A stretch of 64,000 nt of DNA from Cocleimonas flava (GCF_004339015.1 NZ_SMFQ01000003.1:992001-1056000); one strand, 5' to 3'. Shown: positions 1-8,427, counted from the stretch's first letter. A program made the numbers and translations. Notes: generated by a model not told the origin, from the letters alone.

Positions 1-930
1 GCACTCGCAATAGCAGATGATATTGGCGCTATTCTTGTTATCGCACTTTTTTATAGTAATGGGTTCCACTTCGATTCCTTTCTATTTGCAGCTGGTATTT
101 TTGCAGTAATGATAGCGATGAATAGTGCGCGTATTTATTCATGCACGCCCTATATTATTCTGGGTGTTGTGCTGTGGTATTTTATTTATGAAAGCGGTAT
201 TCACGCGACATTGGCTGGTGTATTAACAGCGATCGCTATTCCGTCGAGACCATCTGCGCAAGTCATCGGAGCTGCAGCCCAGGCCGATGCACTAATCAAA
301 CATGAAATAAACAAAGGCGGAACGACAATAGGATCAAAAACCGTTCTGATACTCGAAAATATTGTCGAACGGCTTAGAGGCCCCGGGTTTCATCTGCAAT
401 ATGCATTAGAGAACTGGAATAATTTTTTCGTGCTTCCTCTATTCGCATTTTTTAATACCGGCATCTTAATTATCGGCGCTCAGTTTTCCATCCTCCAACC
501 GGAAGTACTCGGGGCGATGCTGGGTCTGGTTTTGGGAAAACCCATTGGCATATTATTGTTTGTCTTCATTTCCTTAAAATTTGGCTTCGCAAAACTCTCT
601 CCTGAAATCAACTGGCTGCATTTACTTGGTGCAGGTTGTCTTGCAGGCGTCGGTTTTACCATGTCGATATTCATCGCTTCAGCTTCATTTTCGGGTGAAC
701 AACTACAGGCTGTAAAACTAGGCGTACTCATTGCATCGCTGATAGACGCCAATATCGGTATCGTCATTTTATTATTTGCCGCGAAAAAAAGCCGTAACTC
801 CGCCAGCCCTGCGCTTGAGATTCCAGAGGCAATCCTGGAAGAGATCAAAGAAAAAGAACAGACAAACGAACAGATTACAAAAAATAGCACTGAAAATGGT
901 ACTGAAAAAGACACAAAGAAAAGCCAATAA
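1..930 (+). CDS. nhaA: Na+/H+ antiporter NhaA, 5' end cut by the window
   Basis: Inner-membrane antiporter that exchanges Na+ for H+ in pH and salt homeostasis. The frame is open from base 1, and the first residues (ALAIADDIGAILVIALFY) match the NhaA segment holding the paired Asp residues used for ion binding, so roughly the first 160 residues lie outside the window. Hydrophobic helices continue to about base 780, including the conserved GVGFTMSIFIA stretch near base 650. The last 40 residues are a charged Glu/Lys/Thr-rich cytoplasmic tail longer than usual. A C-rich hairpin with a T-run follows 12 bases after the stop. Identification is firm; only the N-terminus is missing. Confidence 0.93.
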   Translation, partial: ALAIADDIGAILVIALFYSNGFHFDSFLFAAGIFAVMIAMNSARIYSCTPYIILGVVLWYFIYESGIHATLAGVLTAIAIPSRPSAQVIGAAAQADALIKHEINKGGTTIGSKTVLILENIVERLRGPGFHLQYALENWNNFFVLPLFAFFNTGILIIGAQFSILQPEVLGAMLGLVLGKPIGILLFVFISLKFGFAKLSPEINWLHLLGAGCLAGVGFTMSIFIASASFSGEQLQAVKLGVLIASLIDANIGIVILLFAAKKSRNSASPALEIPEAILEEIKEKEQTNEQITKNSTENGTEKDTKKSQ

Positions 931-941
931 TTTACTTAAAA

Positions 942-970
942 GCCCCCCCCCCTACCTTGGGGAGTTTTTT
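942..970 (+). repeat. C-rich dispersed repeat, copy 1; likely terminator of nhaA
   Basis: A long C-run, TACCTT, GGGG, AG, then six T. CCCC (949-952) can pair with GGGG (959-962) around a six-base loop, which followed by the T-run makes a plausible intrinsic terminator. It is one of 15 loci in the window sharing the plan C5-6, TACTT, variable bases, T-run. Confidence 0.8.
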
Positions 971-994
971 ATAACATTTGATTAATAGAATCAA

Positions 995-1025
995 AACTAC
1001 GTAGTTATCACAGCTTTTCTAAGCA
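995..1025 (+). promoter_or_regulatory. Two-part operator-like site upstream of the gene at 1148
   Basis: TACGTA at 998-1003 lies inside the palindrome AACTACGTAGTT, followed by TTATCACA, and TAAGCA starts 22 bp further on (1020-1025). The same layout stands upstream of the genes starting at 8246, 10407, 12793 and 15148, always in the orientation of the downstream gene. The binding protein is unknown; a regulator of the PHB genes is inferred. Confidence 0.5.
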
Positions 1026-1147
1026 TATCTCCGAATATTAAGACAAATCAACAATCGGTATTCTAAAAACCATTGATTCATCTTTACTCTCAAGCGAAGC
1101 ATGAATCATGTCAGATTGGTTTTTTACTCTCACAAAGGAATGAACAC

Positions 1148-1387
1148 ATGGATAACTTGATGAACCAGGTTTTAAATAATATACCTGAGATATTAAAACG
1201 TGCAGATGAACCTTCAACGACGATTGCAGATAAGGATTATTCCTTTGAGAAGTGGCAACCCTTGATGGCTACGATGAAACCTTTTCTAAACGAAGAAGTA
1301 ACGCGTCTGGGCATATCGACAGAAGGAAAATCTGAAATGGATTTGGTGAAAGAAGTATTCACGACTCAAGAAAAACTGAGTATGTGA
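1148..1387 (+). CDS. Small hypothetical protein, 79 aa
   Basis: I do not recognise this family. The start at 1148 is chosen because AAAGGA lies 8 bases upstream; an in-frame extension back to 1073 has no ribosome site. The product is hydrophilic, begins MDNLMNQVLNNIPEILK and contains a Trp-bearing segment (SFEKWQPLMATM); no signal peptide, membrane segment or metal motif is visible. Its promoter region carries the same two-part site as the PHB genes, so it may belong to that regulon (inference). Confidence 0.65.
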   Translation: MDNLMNQVLNNIPEILKRADEPSTTIADKDYSFEKWQPLMATMKPFLNEEVTRLGISTEGKSEMDLVKEVFTTQEKLSM

Positions 1388-1447
1388 CTTTACTATTTTT
1401 TCTAAGCCATATTTCCAAACCAAATAAGACCATTTAACTAAACCTTG

Positions 1448-3151
1448 ATGAACTGGATAAAAAGTCAACATCCTGTAATGCGGATGACATTGCTGAGTAT
1501 CGTACTCGGATTCATTGGTGCATTTTCAGGGTTGGCTTTTATCTGGATGCTGGTTCAGGCGCAAACGTATTTACTAAGTGGTATTGGACATTACACCCCA
1601 CCTACCGTTTTAGACACCACACAAACCGCCCTACCTGTTGAATTATGGTGGATTCCGGTGGTTACCACGCTCGGGGGATTAATCTCTGGGGTGATTGTGT
1701 TTCTGTTTGCGCCTGAAGCAGAAGGTCACGGAACCGATGCCTTTATCAAATCGTTCCATCAAGATGCTGGTTATATTCGTGGTCGTGTCCCGATCGTAAA
1801 AGCCGTTGCGAGTGCAATCACTATCGGTTCGGGAGGCTCAGCAGGCCGCGAAGGTCCAGTGGCGCAAATCGCTGCCGGAACTGCCTCCAGATTATCTGAC
1901 GGATTAGGTTTAACCGTACAGGAACGACGGCAAATGACCGTCATAGGGACTGCTGCGGGATTAGCTGCAATTTTTAAAAGCCCTTTGGGAACCGCGCTGT
2001 TTGCGATTAAAGTGTTGTACTCGGGCTCTGCTTTTGAAACGTCGGTACTTTACTACTCCATTATTGCCACCGCAGTTGCCTATTCCGTTATCGGTTTGTT
2101 TAACGGCTGGTCACCCTTATTTATCTTGCCCGAAGGTTTAGCCTTCGAACACCCCTTGGAACTTCTCTGGTTTGCTGCGCTTGGTCTGGCCGTGGGTGTC
2201 GCAGGCGCGTTGGTCCCCACCATTTTTTATGGAACACGAGACATTTTTCGTGCCTTACCCATTTCTCCCTATTTAAAACCCGCCCTGGGTGGTTTGATAT
2301 TAGGTGTTATGGCGATGTTTTTGCCTGAAGTTCTCGGTGGTGGTTATGGCTGGATTCAGCTTGCCATCAACGATAAATTACCACTGGTTTTACTCGCCAC
2401 TCTGGTCATTGCCAAAACACTGGCGATGGCATTAACAGTAGGTTCGGGTGGCTCTGGCGGAATCTTTGCACCGACATTGTTTATTGGCGCCATGCTGGGT
2501 GGCGTTCTCGCATCACTGGTGAGCCAGACGGGATATTTTGTACCAGAGCATGCAGGCTTTGTCGTAATCTCCACTGCCGCATTATTTGGCTGTGCCTCCC
2601 GAGCACCTGTAGCTAGTCTGATTATGATTATAGAAATGACAGGCAGTTATAAATTAGCCGTACCCGCGATGATTACGGTTGTGATCAGTTTATTGGTGCA
2701 ACAGTTTTTAACGCGTAACGCCAAGTACCCTAGTCTTTATGAAGCACAAGTTGTTTCACCCACCGATAGCCCTGCGCATCAGGCAGAATATCTGGAAACG
2801 GTGATCAATAATTTACACCAGAAAAAAGTCCAATTGCCTGCCAATTTAGTCACAGAAGAAGCAAGTCGTTTCCTTGCGGCTGGTGGTTCCATCTCCCTAC
2901 CTAATGGAAAAAAACTAGCCACACTACAAGTTGATCCTAAATCGGTTTCCAATGGAAAATTACTCAACGACCTTGGTTTAATGGCAGATATTCAAGTGAT
3001 CGCCATATTTCAGGGAGAAACAATGATTTCCCAGTTTGAGAAGCATCAATTACAAGCGGGTGATTTGTTGGTAGTTGTAGCATCCAGAACAGGACTTTCA
3101 AAAGCAGAGCAATGTCTTTTCAATAACCCTGACACTAATACCAACAGCTAA
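1448..3151 (+). CDS. ClC-family chloride channel/transporter with C-terminal TrkA-C domain
   Basis: Multi-span inner-membrane ClC protein moving Cl-, either as a channel or as a Cl-/H+ exchanger. The selectivity-filter signatures are present: GSGGSAGREGP near residue 130, with the gating glutamate of GREGP intact, and GSGGSGGIFAP near residue 332. After the last helix (about residue 425) comes a soluble tail whose final 70 residues (VSNGKLLNDLGL onward) look like a TrkA-C/RCK ligand-binding domain, a known but less common ClC fusion. ATG at 1448 follows an in-frame TTG at 1445; neither has a strong ribosome site. The hydrolase gene begins 13 bases downstream, suggesting co-transcription. Confidence 0.92.
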   Translation: MNWIKSQHPVMRMTLLSIVLGFIGAFSGLAFIWMLVQAQTYLLSGIGHYTPPTVLDTTQTALPVELWWIPVVTTLGGLISGVIVFLFAPEAEGHGTDAFIKSFHQDAGYIRGRVPIVKAVASAITIGSGGSAGREGPVAQIAAGTASRLSDGLGLTVQERRQMTVIGTAAGLAAIFKSPLGTALFAIKVLYSGSAFETSVLYYSIIATAVAYSVIGLFNGWSPLFILPEGLAFEHPLELLWFAALGLAVGVAGALVPTIFYGTRDIFRALPISPYLKPALGGLILGVMAMFLPEVLGGGYGWIQLAINDKLPLVLLATLVIAKTLAMALTVGSGGSGGIFAPTLFIGAMLGGVLASLVSQTGYFVPEHAGFVVISTAALFGCASRAPVASLIMIIEMTGSYKLAVPAMITVVISLLVQQFLTRNAKYPSLYEAQVVSPTDSPAHQAEYLETVINNLHQKKVQLPANLVTEEASRFLAAGGSISLPNGKKLATLQVDPKSVSNGKLLNDLGLMADIQVIAIFQGETMISQFEKHQLQAGDLLVVVASRTGLSKAEQCLFNNPDTNTNS

Positions 3152-3164
3152 ACCTAGGGTAAGC

Positions 3165-4046
3165 ATGCATTATTTCATCTTTTTAATACTGGCAATCATC
3201 ATGCTTGCCGGCTTATTTTTTATCGCTATTCATTTAGGTTTCCGCGCACCCAGAAATAAAGAAACGAGTAATCCCAAAGATCTGCTTGGTATTGATTACC
3301 TTCAGTTACACATACCTATTTCTTCTAACAAACATCAAAACGACAAAAAACTTTTTGGCTGGTTACTTCCCGTATCCGGTTCTACAGAAACACTGATTAT
3401 TCTGCATGGCTGGGGTGGCAATGCAGAAGTCATGTTGCCGCTTGCCACACCCTTTTACAAAGCAGGTATCAACGTCCTGCTTTTCGATACCAGAAGTCAT
3501 GGCAGTAGTGATTCGGATACCTTCTCATCATTACCCCGGTTCGCAGAAGACCTGGGGAATGTGATTGATTGGTTAAAACAACACCATCCCGAAAAATCTA
3601 AAAGGATTGCCCTTTTAGGACATTCAGTCGGGGCAGGCGCGGTATTGTTTGAAGCCTCGAAACGCAAGGATATTGCAGCAGTAATCAGTATTTCTGCATT
3701 CGCACACCCTGAATGGATGATGCAACGATTTTTAAAACGTTTCTATTTACCTGCCGTTATCAGAAAGCTCGTGATGCGTTATGTGGAATGGGTCATCGGA
3801 CACCGCTTTGCGACATTCGCGCCGCTTGCTACAGTTTGTAAAATAAACTGCCCCATACTGATCGTGCATGGCAAAGAAGATACAACCATTCCCGTTGAAG
3901 ACGCCAGAGCAATTATAGAAAACTGCCCCGAACCGCATTTAAGCTTGCTAGAAATAGAAGATGCAAAGCATGATTCAGTCGAGAAAATAGAACTACATTG
4001 TGAAAAACTGATTAAATTTCTTCGTACATCTGGATTTCAGGTTTAA
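3165..4046 (+). CDS. Membrane-anchored alpha/beta hydrolase
   Basis: Serine hydrolase of the alpha/beta fold, substrate unknown. An N-terminal hydrophobic helix (about residues 3-25) should anchor it in the inner membrane. Next come the oxyanion-side motif ILHGWGG, the nucleophile elbow GHSVGAG (Ser near residue 152), the acid in HGKEDTTIP, and the catalytic His in AKHDS, so the triad is complete. It lies 13 bases after the ClC gene and probably shares its transcript. A dispersed C-rich repeat with a T-run follows 24 bases after the stop. The fold is certain; the reaction is not. Confidence 0.85.
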   Translation: MHYFIFLILAIIMLAGLFFIAIHLGFRAPRNKETSNPKDLLGIDYLQLHIPISSNKHQNDKKLFGWLLPVSGSTETLIILHGWGGNAEVMLPLATPFYKAGINVLLFDTRSHGSSDSDTFSSLPRFAEDLGNVIDWLKQHHPEKSKRIALLGHSVGAGAVLFEASKRKDIAAVISISAFAHPEWMMQRFLKRFYLPAVIRKLVMRYVEWVIGHRFATFAPLATVCKINCPILIVHGKEDTTIPVEDARAIIENCPEPHLSLLEIEDAKHDSVEKIELHCEKLIKFLRTSGFQV

Positions 4047-4070
4047 TGTCGTAATTACTTTAATCTTAGT

Positions 4071-4097
4071 CACCCCCCTACTTAGAGGCAGTTTTTT
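4071..4097 (+). repeat. C-rich dispersed repeat, copy 2
   Basis: CACCCCCC, TACTT, AGAGGCAG, then six T. It lies just after the alpha/beta hydrolase in gene orientation. The potential stem (CCT with AGG) is short, so terminator activity would be weak. Confidence 0.75.
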
Positions 4098-4136
4098 AAA
4101 GATCGAATAGATTTAAACAATCATTCAAATCAGGGA

Positions 4137-4178
4137 TGTTCTAATTAAGTTGTTCTCATTAAGCTGTTCTCATTAAGC
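4137..4178. repeat. Three tandem 14-bp repeats
   Basis: Units at 4137-4150, 4151-4164 and 4165-4178. The second and third are identical (TGTTCTCATTAAGC) and the first differs at two positions. They lie directly downstream of the isochorismatase-like gene, which runs on the minus strand. Confidence 0.85.
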
Positions 4179-4188
4179 TTTTTAACGA

Positions 4189-4728
4189 TTACTTAATCAG
4201 CGGCAAAATCTGTTTAAACTCCGCTCGGCGAGCATCTTTAATCAACTCATACAGGCACATTTCGACACTCGTAAGACTAGCCCCACTTTGCTCTAGCTTA
4301 TTTATCGCTAAATCAATATTGGCTTTAGAGCGGGATGAAATACCATCAGTCACCACCTCAACCTGATAATCCCTGGATAACAAACCCAAAGCAGTTTGAT
4401 ACAAACAGATATGCGCTTCAATACCGCAAACAAGCCATTGCTGCATACCACTATCCGCTATGGCTTTTTCAAAGCTGCTGCTTTCACAGGCATTAAAGGT
4501 AAACTTTTCCAGTGGTTGATTCGGCGCTAATAACTCACTTAATTCAGGAACAGTCTGCCCCAACCCCTGCGGATTCTGCTCCACCCAAACAATCGGAAGC
4601 TTCAGAATCTGGCACCCTTGAATCAACGCCTGAATATTCCGAATTAAAGCCTCGCTTTCATGCACAATACGCGCAAGCTTGCCTTGAACATCGACTATAA
4701 CCAAACCGGTATTTTCCTGATTTAACAC
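4189..4728 (-). CDS. Isochorismatase-fold cysteine hydrolase
   Basis: Cytosolic hydrolase of the isochorismatase/nicotinamidase superfamily. The three catalytic positions can be seen: Asp in LVIVDVQG (residue 14 region), Lys in LEKFTFNA (about residue 96), and Cys in VCGIEAHIC (about residue 127). The length of 179 residues is normal for the family's unassigned YcaC-like branch. It lacks the extra domain of true isochorismatases, so an isochorismate substrate is unlikely. The gene is alone on the minus strand, facing away from its neighbours, with three tandem 14-bp repeats after its stop. Confidence 0.85.
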   Translation of the reverse strand: MLNQENTGLVIVDVQGKLARIVHESEALIRNIQALIQGCQILKLPIVWVEQNPQGLGQTVPELSELLAPNQPLEKFTFNACESSSFEKAIADSGMQQWLVCGIEAHICLYQTALGLLSRDYQVEVVTDGISSRSKANIDLAINKLEQSGASLTSVEMCLYELIKDARRAEFKQILPLIK

Positions 4729-5113
4729 ATCAACCTACTCCCAGATGTTTCTCTAGTTTTTCATTAGATCTCTTGAATGATTTACACCATATTAATATTC
4801 AAACCCTCATTTAGATAGTGGTAGAGGCAATTGATAACATTTGTAAGCCACCCCCCTACTTATAGAGGCTTTTGATGATCTTTTTGTTTAAGTAAAAATG
4901 AAACCTAATTTCTCAGAAGTTGAGACTGATGAATTTCTTTGATTGTGATATAAACTATTTACTTAGGAAGGGCTCTAAATGAAACCAAATCAAAAGCAAG
5001 TTTTATACTTGATAAACTATCGAGAAGGTTTTGGACCGTCTTAATATATTGTCATATCTGAAAAAGTCAGACAGAATCACCTACATTTCTGTAATAAATA
5101 TAGAGGGTTTTAT
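4729..5113. other. Intergenic region with one dispersed repeat
   Basis: AT-rich spacer of 385 bases between the isochorismatase-like gene and the orphan gene at 5114. It holds a dispersed C-rich repeat at 4849-4873 and a possible 21-codon reading frame at 4979-5044 preceded by AGGAAG. I see nothing else of note. Confidence 0.6.
4849..4873 (+). repeat. C-rich dispersed repeat, copy 3
   Basis: CACCCCCC, TACTT, ATAGAGGC, TTTT. The core matches the family exactly but the T-run is short. No plus-strand gene ends nearby, so it is not an obvious terminator. Confidence 0.75.
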
Positions 5114-5497
5114 ATGTCAATCCATGAAGAAATAAAAGAACTTAAATATCTAGCCATCACAGGGTTTGCGTTAATAGATTTCGCTGAAAGTATATCCGAT
5201 GGTGGAAAATTCGAACTTAACAATAAACGATGGGTTATTCGTCCAAAAAATTTCGTTACACTTCAACCTCATTGGAAGCAAACATTAAACATTGCAATAA
5301 GTCTAAGGGGGAATCCACATGAGTTTGCTGAACTAACGGAACTACCGTTAAAAGAAGGGATGTCTGGATATAGTGAATGTAAAGTTACATTACCAACTCA
5401 ACTTGCAGCTGCAACTTTTTATATTAGGAGAGCAAAAGAACTTTATACCAAAGGAAATAGAAGAATTCAAAAACAACAAATTTTAAAAGAAATATAA
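5114..5497 (+). CDS. Hypothetical protein, 127 aa
   Basis: Not recognised. The reading frame starts 10 bases after GAGGG, a fair ribosome site. The product is soluble and mixed charge, with an early hydrophobic stretch (YLAITGFALIDFAE) too short and polar for a confident membrane helix, a basic middle (RWVIRPKNFV) and a Lys/Arg-rich end. It stands alone between two dispersed repeats and is more AT-rich than its neighbours, which could mean a recent arrival. No function can be offered. Confidence 0.6.
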   Translation: MSIHEEIKELKYLAITGFALIDFAESISDGGKFELNNKRWVIRPKNFVTLQPHWKQTLNIAISLRGNPHEFAELTELPLKEGMSGYSECKVTLPTQLAAATFYIRRAKELYTKGNRRIQKQQILKEI

Positions 5498-5538
5498 CAA
5501 GTAAATAAAATTTCAATCTAACCTTATAATCTTTAACC

Positions 5539-5582
5539 CACCTCTCTACTATAAAAAAACTGCCTATAAGTATAGGGGTGGC
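5539..5582. repeat. C-rich dispersed repeat, copy 4: head-to-head pair
   Basis: A diverged plus-strand copy (CACCTCTCTACT, from 5539) runs into a minus-strand copy (5553-5582, reverse complement GCCACCCC, TATACTT, ATAGGCAG, T-run). The two share the central A/T-run. The arrangement follows the orphan gene that ends at 5497. Confidence 0.7.
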
Positions 5583-5643
5583 AATGAAAATGTCTGTTTC
5601 AACTTCATTTAATACAGTGAAAAACTCAAGAAAAAATGGTCCA

Positions 5644-5688
5644 GGATGAAGGTTGTTTGAGTGAGGAACGAGCGAGTTTCCTTCATCC
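5644..5688. repeat. Inverted repeat with 9-bp arms
   Basis: GGATGAAGG (5644-5652) is complementary to CCTTCATCC (5680-5688). The 27-base loop contains GAGTGAGGAACGAGCGAG. There is no T-run, so it is not a classical terminator; the function is unknown. Confidence 0.6.
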
Positions 5689-5761
5689 CCATTGTTTCGC
5701 CTCTGAACTAAACAATATGATGTAGTGAAATTTACAGCTTTTTATTCGACTACGTCTCAAC

Positions 5762-6349
5762 CTAACTAACAATTCTCGCACTCAGTGATTTGAATTCTCT
5801 CCAACCCATATATATCCCCATAGCCACTATAAATATAACGACAGGAATCAATATCCAGACATAGGTTTCCAGATATGCTGCGATGATTGTTGCAATAGCG
5901 ATGAAAACACCCAGCACTAGAAAGCGCCAGCCGATATAAATACCTGCGAGAAACGTCGATAAACTCATCACCATCATTAATACAAAAGCGGTGGCGTTAT
6001 TGGGTAATCGACCGAGTTGCAACAGGATGAAGATCACTTTCACTGCTATAAACACAGCGGTCCAATGCAAGATTTGTTGGCGTATAAAATGAAAACCATC
6101 GATATCGCCTTTAATGTATCGCGACCATTCCAGAATGATCGCGGCAACAGCAAATACAGGAATCATCCATAGCCAGAAGTTGATACTTAAGGCTCCCACC
6201 ACGTCGGTATAGGCGATGCCTACAAAACACAATATGAGTAAGATACTCAGAATCGCTTCGCTGATAAAAATCCGGTGAAACCATCCATCGGGATGATGTA
6301 AAAGCGTGGGTTCGGGTTTGTTTGCAGTTTTATCTGCTTTTTTGTTCAT
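5762..6349 (-). CDS. Hypothetical inner-membrane protein, 195 aa
   Basis: No family recognised. After a Lys-rich cytoplasmic start and the segment HHPDGWFHR there are about five or six hydrophobic segments: around residues 30-50, 58-75, 92-110, 118-140, 143-160 and 163-182. It is the last gene of a minus-strand set (8246 to 5762) and starts 5 bases after the preceding gene stops, so co-translation is likely. Its operon partners are a coiled-coil protein, a STAS-Usp fusion and a 65-residue protein, suggesting a stress-linked role (inference). Confidence 0.7.
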   Translation of the reverse strand: MNKKADKTANKPEPTLLHHPDGWFHRIFISEAILSILLILCFVGIAYTDVVGALSINFWLWMIPVFAVAAIILEWSRYIKGDIDGFHFIRQQILHWTAVFIAVKVIFILLQLGRLPNNATAFVLMMVMSLSTFLAGIYIGWRFLVLGVFIAIATIIAAYLETYVWILIPVVIFIVAMGIYMGWREFKSLSARIVS

Positions 6350-6354
6350 GATTT

Positions 6355-6552
6355 TTACCCTGTTTTTTCAGCCTTCTCTATCTCTGCCAAACCAGTATGT
6401 ATCGCTTTGAAAATGAGCCTGTCTGCTTCGACAGGGTCATTTTCTGGTACATCCCACGCCATTATCTCCCGATATTTTTCTATCAGATGACGCAAGTCTT
6501 TAACGATGTTTCCTTGATAGCGTTCGATTTCTATATTTTGTATATCGCTCAT
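6355..6552 (-). CDS. Small hypothetical protein, 65 aa
   Basis: Short acidic, probably helical protein with no membrane segment. It contains the pattern RHLIEKYREIMAWDVPEND followed by a second helix ending in Glu/Lys. It sits 24 bases after the STAS-Usp gene and 5 bases before the membrane-protein gene, so it is embedded in the operon. No family recognised; the tight spacing is the main support that it is real. Confidence 0.65.
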   Translation of the reverse strand: MSDIQNIEIERYQGNIVKDLRHLIEKYREIMAWDVPENDPVEADRLIFKAIHTGLAEIEKAEKTG

Positions 6553-6576
6553 CTTTAGATACCTTTAAATGCTCTC

Positions 6577-7434
6577 TTAGAACGTTAAATCCTGAAGGGG
6601 GACGATCAGCATTTCACAACGGCTATTGCTCTGAACATATTGCGGAATAGTGCCGATGAGTTTGTTTAGGCCTTTTTTCTTTCTTGCGCCAAATACCACA
6701 AGGTCAGCATCTTGCGCTTCCAGGAAGGTGACGATACCGCTTTTTGTTTCACCGCAAATGACTTTGCTGATAATGGGATAATCGGTGTCTAGCTCACTGG
6801 TGAACGCTTTCATTTGTGCTTCTGACGCTTCCATCCTTGCTTGATTTTGTTCTTCAATAATCGCTTCATCAATCAGGTAAGCGCCCATTGCATCGCCATA
6901 CGCAGAATACGGTACGTACTCTAAAGCGACATTGAGCAAGGTGAGTGATGCTTTGTAGTGTTTAGCCAATTCAATCGCACGCTTGCAGGCATGTTTGGCA
7001 TAGGCTGAATAATCTACCGCTACTACGATATTTTTGTAGGGCTGGATTTGTTCTGCCAGCTTTTCAAGGTCTTCCCTTTCGCGTAGCCAATCCCATGCAT
7101 CTTGTAGATTTTCACGGTTAAAGTATTTTACTTCACCAGAGATTAAAAACGGCTTGGCGATGAAAGACATCCAGCGTTCCCATGCCTTGTCACCCACCAT
7201 TGCGATGCGTTCAAAGTTTTCGAGATGCTTCATGCCAAATTTGAAATCATCTTTGACCGCATCTAAATCCCATCCTGTGAAATTATCGAATTCGAACAGT
7301 AAGGTGATTTTTTCATGCTCTTCAATATGCTTTTCTAATTCAGGTATGAATTTTTGATAATCTTCATGACTTAACTTTCCTGAAGCTCTCACTGCGATGG
7401 TGTTACCTTCGTATACGGGTATTATTTGCAACAT
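6577..7434 (-). CDS. STAS/SpoIIAA-like domain fused to universal stress protein domain
   Basis: Two-domain cytosolic protein. Residues 1-120 have the pattern of the SpoIIAA-like/STAS family seen in stand-alone bacterial proteins (LSHEDYQKFIPELE, then LLFEFDNFTGWDLDAV). Residues 130-285 are a UspA domain: NIVVAVDYSAYAKHACKRA at the start, a middle His/Tyr-rich segment, and the nucleotide-loop region VVFGARKKKGLNKLIGTIPQYV near the end. The final loop is not the canonical GxxGxxxxxxxxGS motif, so ATP binding is uncertain. It lies in the operon led by the coiled-coil gene at 8246, downstream of a PHB-type operator. The domain calls are good; the joint function is unknown. Confidence 0.8.
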   Translation of the reverse strand: MLQIIPVYEGNTIAVRASGKLSHEDYQKFIPELEKHIEEHEKITLLFEFDNFTGWDLDAVKDDFKFGMKHLENFERIAMVGDKAWERWMSFIAKPFLISGEVKYFNRENLQDAWDWLREREDLEKLAEQIQPYKNIVVAVDYSAYAKHACKRAIELAKHYKASLTLLNVALEYVPYSAYGDAMGAYLIDEAIIEEQNQARMEASEAQMKAFTSELDTDYPIISKVICGETKSGIVTFLEAQDADLVVFGARKKKGLNKLIGTIPQYVQSNSRCEMLIVPLQDLTF

Positions 7435-7460
7435 GATAAATTCCTTTTTTCAGTGGATTT

Positions 7461-8246
7461 TTAATGTGTAGCTTGGCGAGTTTCTTTGTAGAGCTTATTC
7501 ACCAATGACATCATTGCGAAATGATGCTTTCTCATGGTGTCGTGCAATTCTGCATGTTGTTGGTGCTCTTGCTTTTCTTGCTCATGTACCGCTACTTTCG
7601 CTTCATCCTTCACTTCAAACACATGGCTGGTTGGATCTTTCTCTGCTTTCGCCATAGTCTCTTCGTGCTCATGTTCACGCGCTTCGTGGGCTGTTATAGC
7701 CTGAGCGTGTTCATCTAACAGTTGAGAGTGCTGATCGATTGCTGTTTCAATGGTGTGTAATTTATCCAATGCTTCTGCATGTTCTTTTTTCCACAGTGCG
7801 ATTTCCGCACGCCATAACGCATGCTCAGAATCCCATTGCGTATGCTCCTGGTGTTCGGTGAGATGGTCATCACTTTTTATCGCATCAACACGGTCTTTCA
7901 GATTCTTTTCGAAAGCTATTAATTGCGCGGTATTGGTGTTCATTATGGCTAGTAGTTTGCTCCAGACAGAATCTGTAACGTAAGCCGCTTCTTTTTTGAA
8001 TTCTTCTTTATACGCTTCTCTGGATTCATTTAAATTTTCATCCAGCTTTTTGAAATCATGCTTAAGCTCTGTGGTAATTTCTTCCACTTCTGCCTGGCTT
8101 AATTCCTTCCATTCGCTCAATTGTTCTTCGGCTGTATGTAATGCCTGTTGTAAGTTTTCGCCCTGATTGACGACCAAGTCTTCAACCGTATCTACCATAG
8201 TCTGGTATGCCTGTTTTAGGTCTTTATTCATTTCTTCGATTCTCAT
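7461..8246 (-). CDS. Coiled-coil, His/Glu-rich protein with DUF1451-like N-terminus
   Basis: 261 residues, start supported by GGAG 7 bases upstream. The first 110 residues resemble the helical N-terminus of the DUF1451 (YbeL-like) family (LSQAEVEEITTELKHDFKK, then YVTDSVWSKLLAI) but without its zinc ribbon. The C-terminal half is a charged helix very rich in His and Glu, with HTQWDSEHALWRAEIALWKK and a run of HEAREHEHEE. That half is clearly homologous to the protein at 14436. No membrane or signal segment. It is the first gene of a four-gene operon, behind the two-part site shared with phaB and phaC. A granule-associated or metal-binding role is possible but is inference. Confidence 0.75.
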   Translation of the reverse strand: MRIEEMNKDLKQAYQTMVDTVEDLVVNQGENLQQALHTAEEQLSEWKELSQAEVEEITTELKHDFKKLDENLNESREAYKEEFKKEAAYVTDSVWSKLLAIMNTNTAQLIAFEKNLKDRVDAIKSDDHLTEHQEHTQWDSEHALWRAEIALWKKEHAEALDKLHTIETAIDQHSQLLDEHAQAITAHEAREHEHEETMAKAEKDPTSHVFEVKDEAKVAVHEQEKQEHQQHAELHDTMRKHHFAMMSLVNKLYKETRQATH

Positions 8247-8324
8247 GACGTTTCTCCATCAAAAAGATTATTAATTACGACTATGATAATTGCGCACTCA
8301 CCCACAACATACAATTCGGTCTAC

Positions 8325-8351
8325 TACGTAATTAATTGCGGTAAATACGTA
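8325..8351 (-). promoter_or_regulatory. Two-part operator-like site upstream of the coiled-coil operon
   Basis: On the minus strand TACGTA (8351-8346) is followed by TTTACCGCA, and a second TACGTA (8330-8325) lies 21 bp further on. It is placed 80-105 bases upstream of the start at 8246, with the same plan and orientation as the sites before phaB, phaC and the PhaC-like gene. Confidence 0.5.
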
Positions 8352-8400
8352 AAACGAATGTGTTTTTTTATATGAATCAACGTTCTAAAAAAGACGAAGC

Positions 8401-8427
8401 CATCCCCCTACTTTGGAGGACTTTTTT
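8401..8427 (+). repeat. C-rich dispersed repeat, copy 5
   Basis: CATCCCCC, TACTTT, GGAGGAC, six T. TCCCCC can pair with GGAGGA with one C-A mismatch. Genes on both sides run on the minus strand, so it cannot terminate either of them in this orientation. Confidence 0.75.

Noticed and set aside
480-914. 144-codon frame antisense to nhaA
   Set aside because: Overlaps conserved NhaA coding sequence and shows no independent signals.
4979-5044. 21-codon reading frame with an AGGAAG ribosome-site-like sequence
   Set aside because: Too short and without recognisable composition or neighbours to claim as a gene; chance frames of this size are common in AT-rich spacers.
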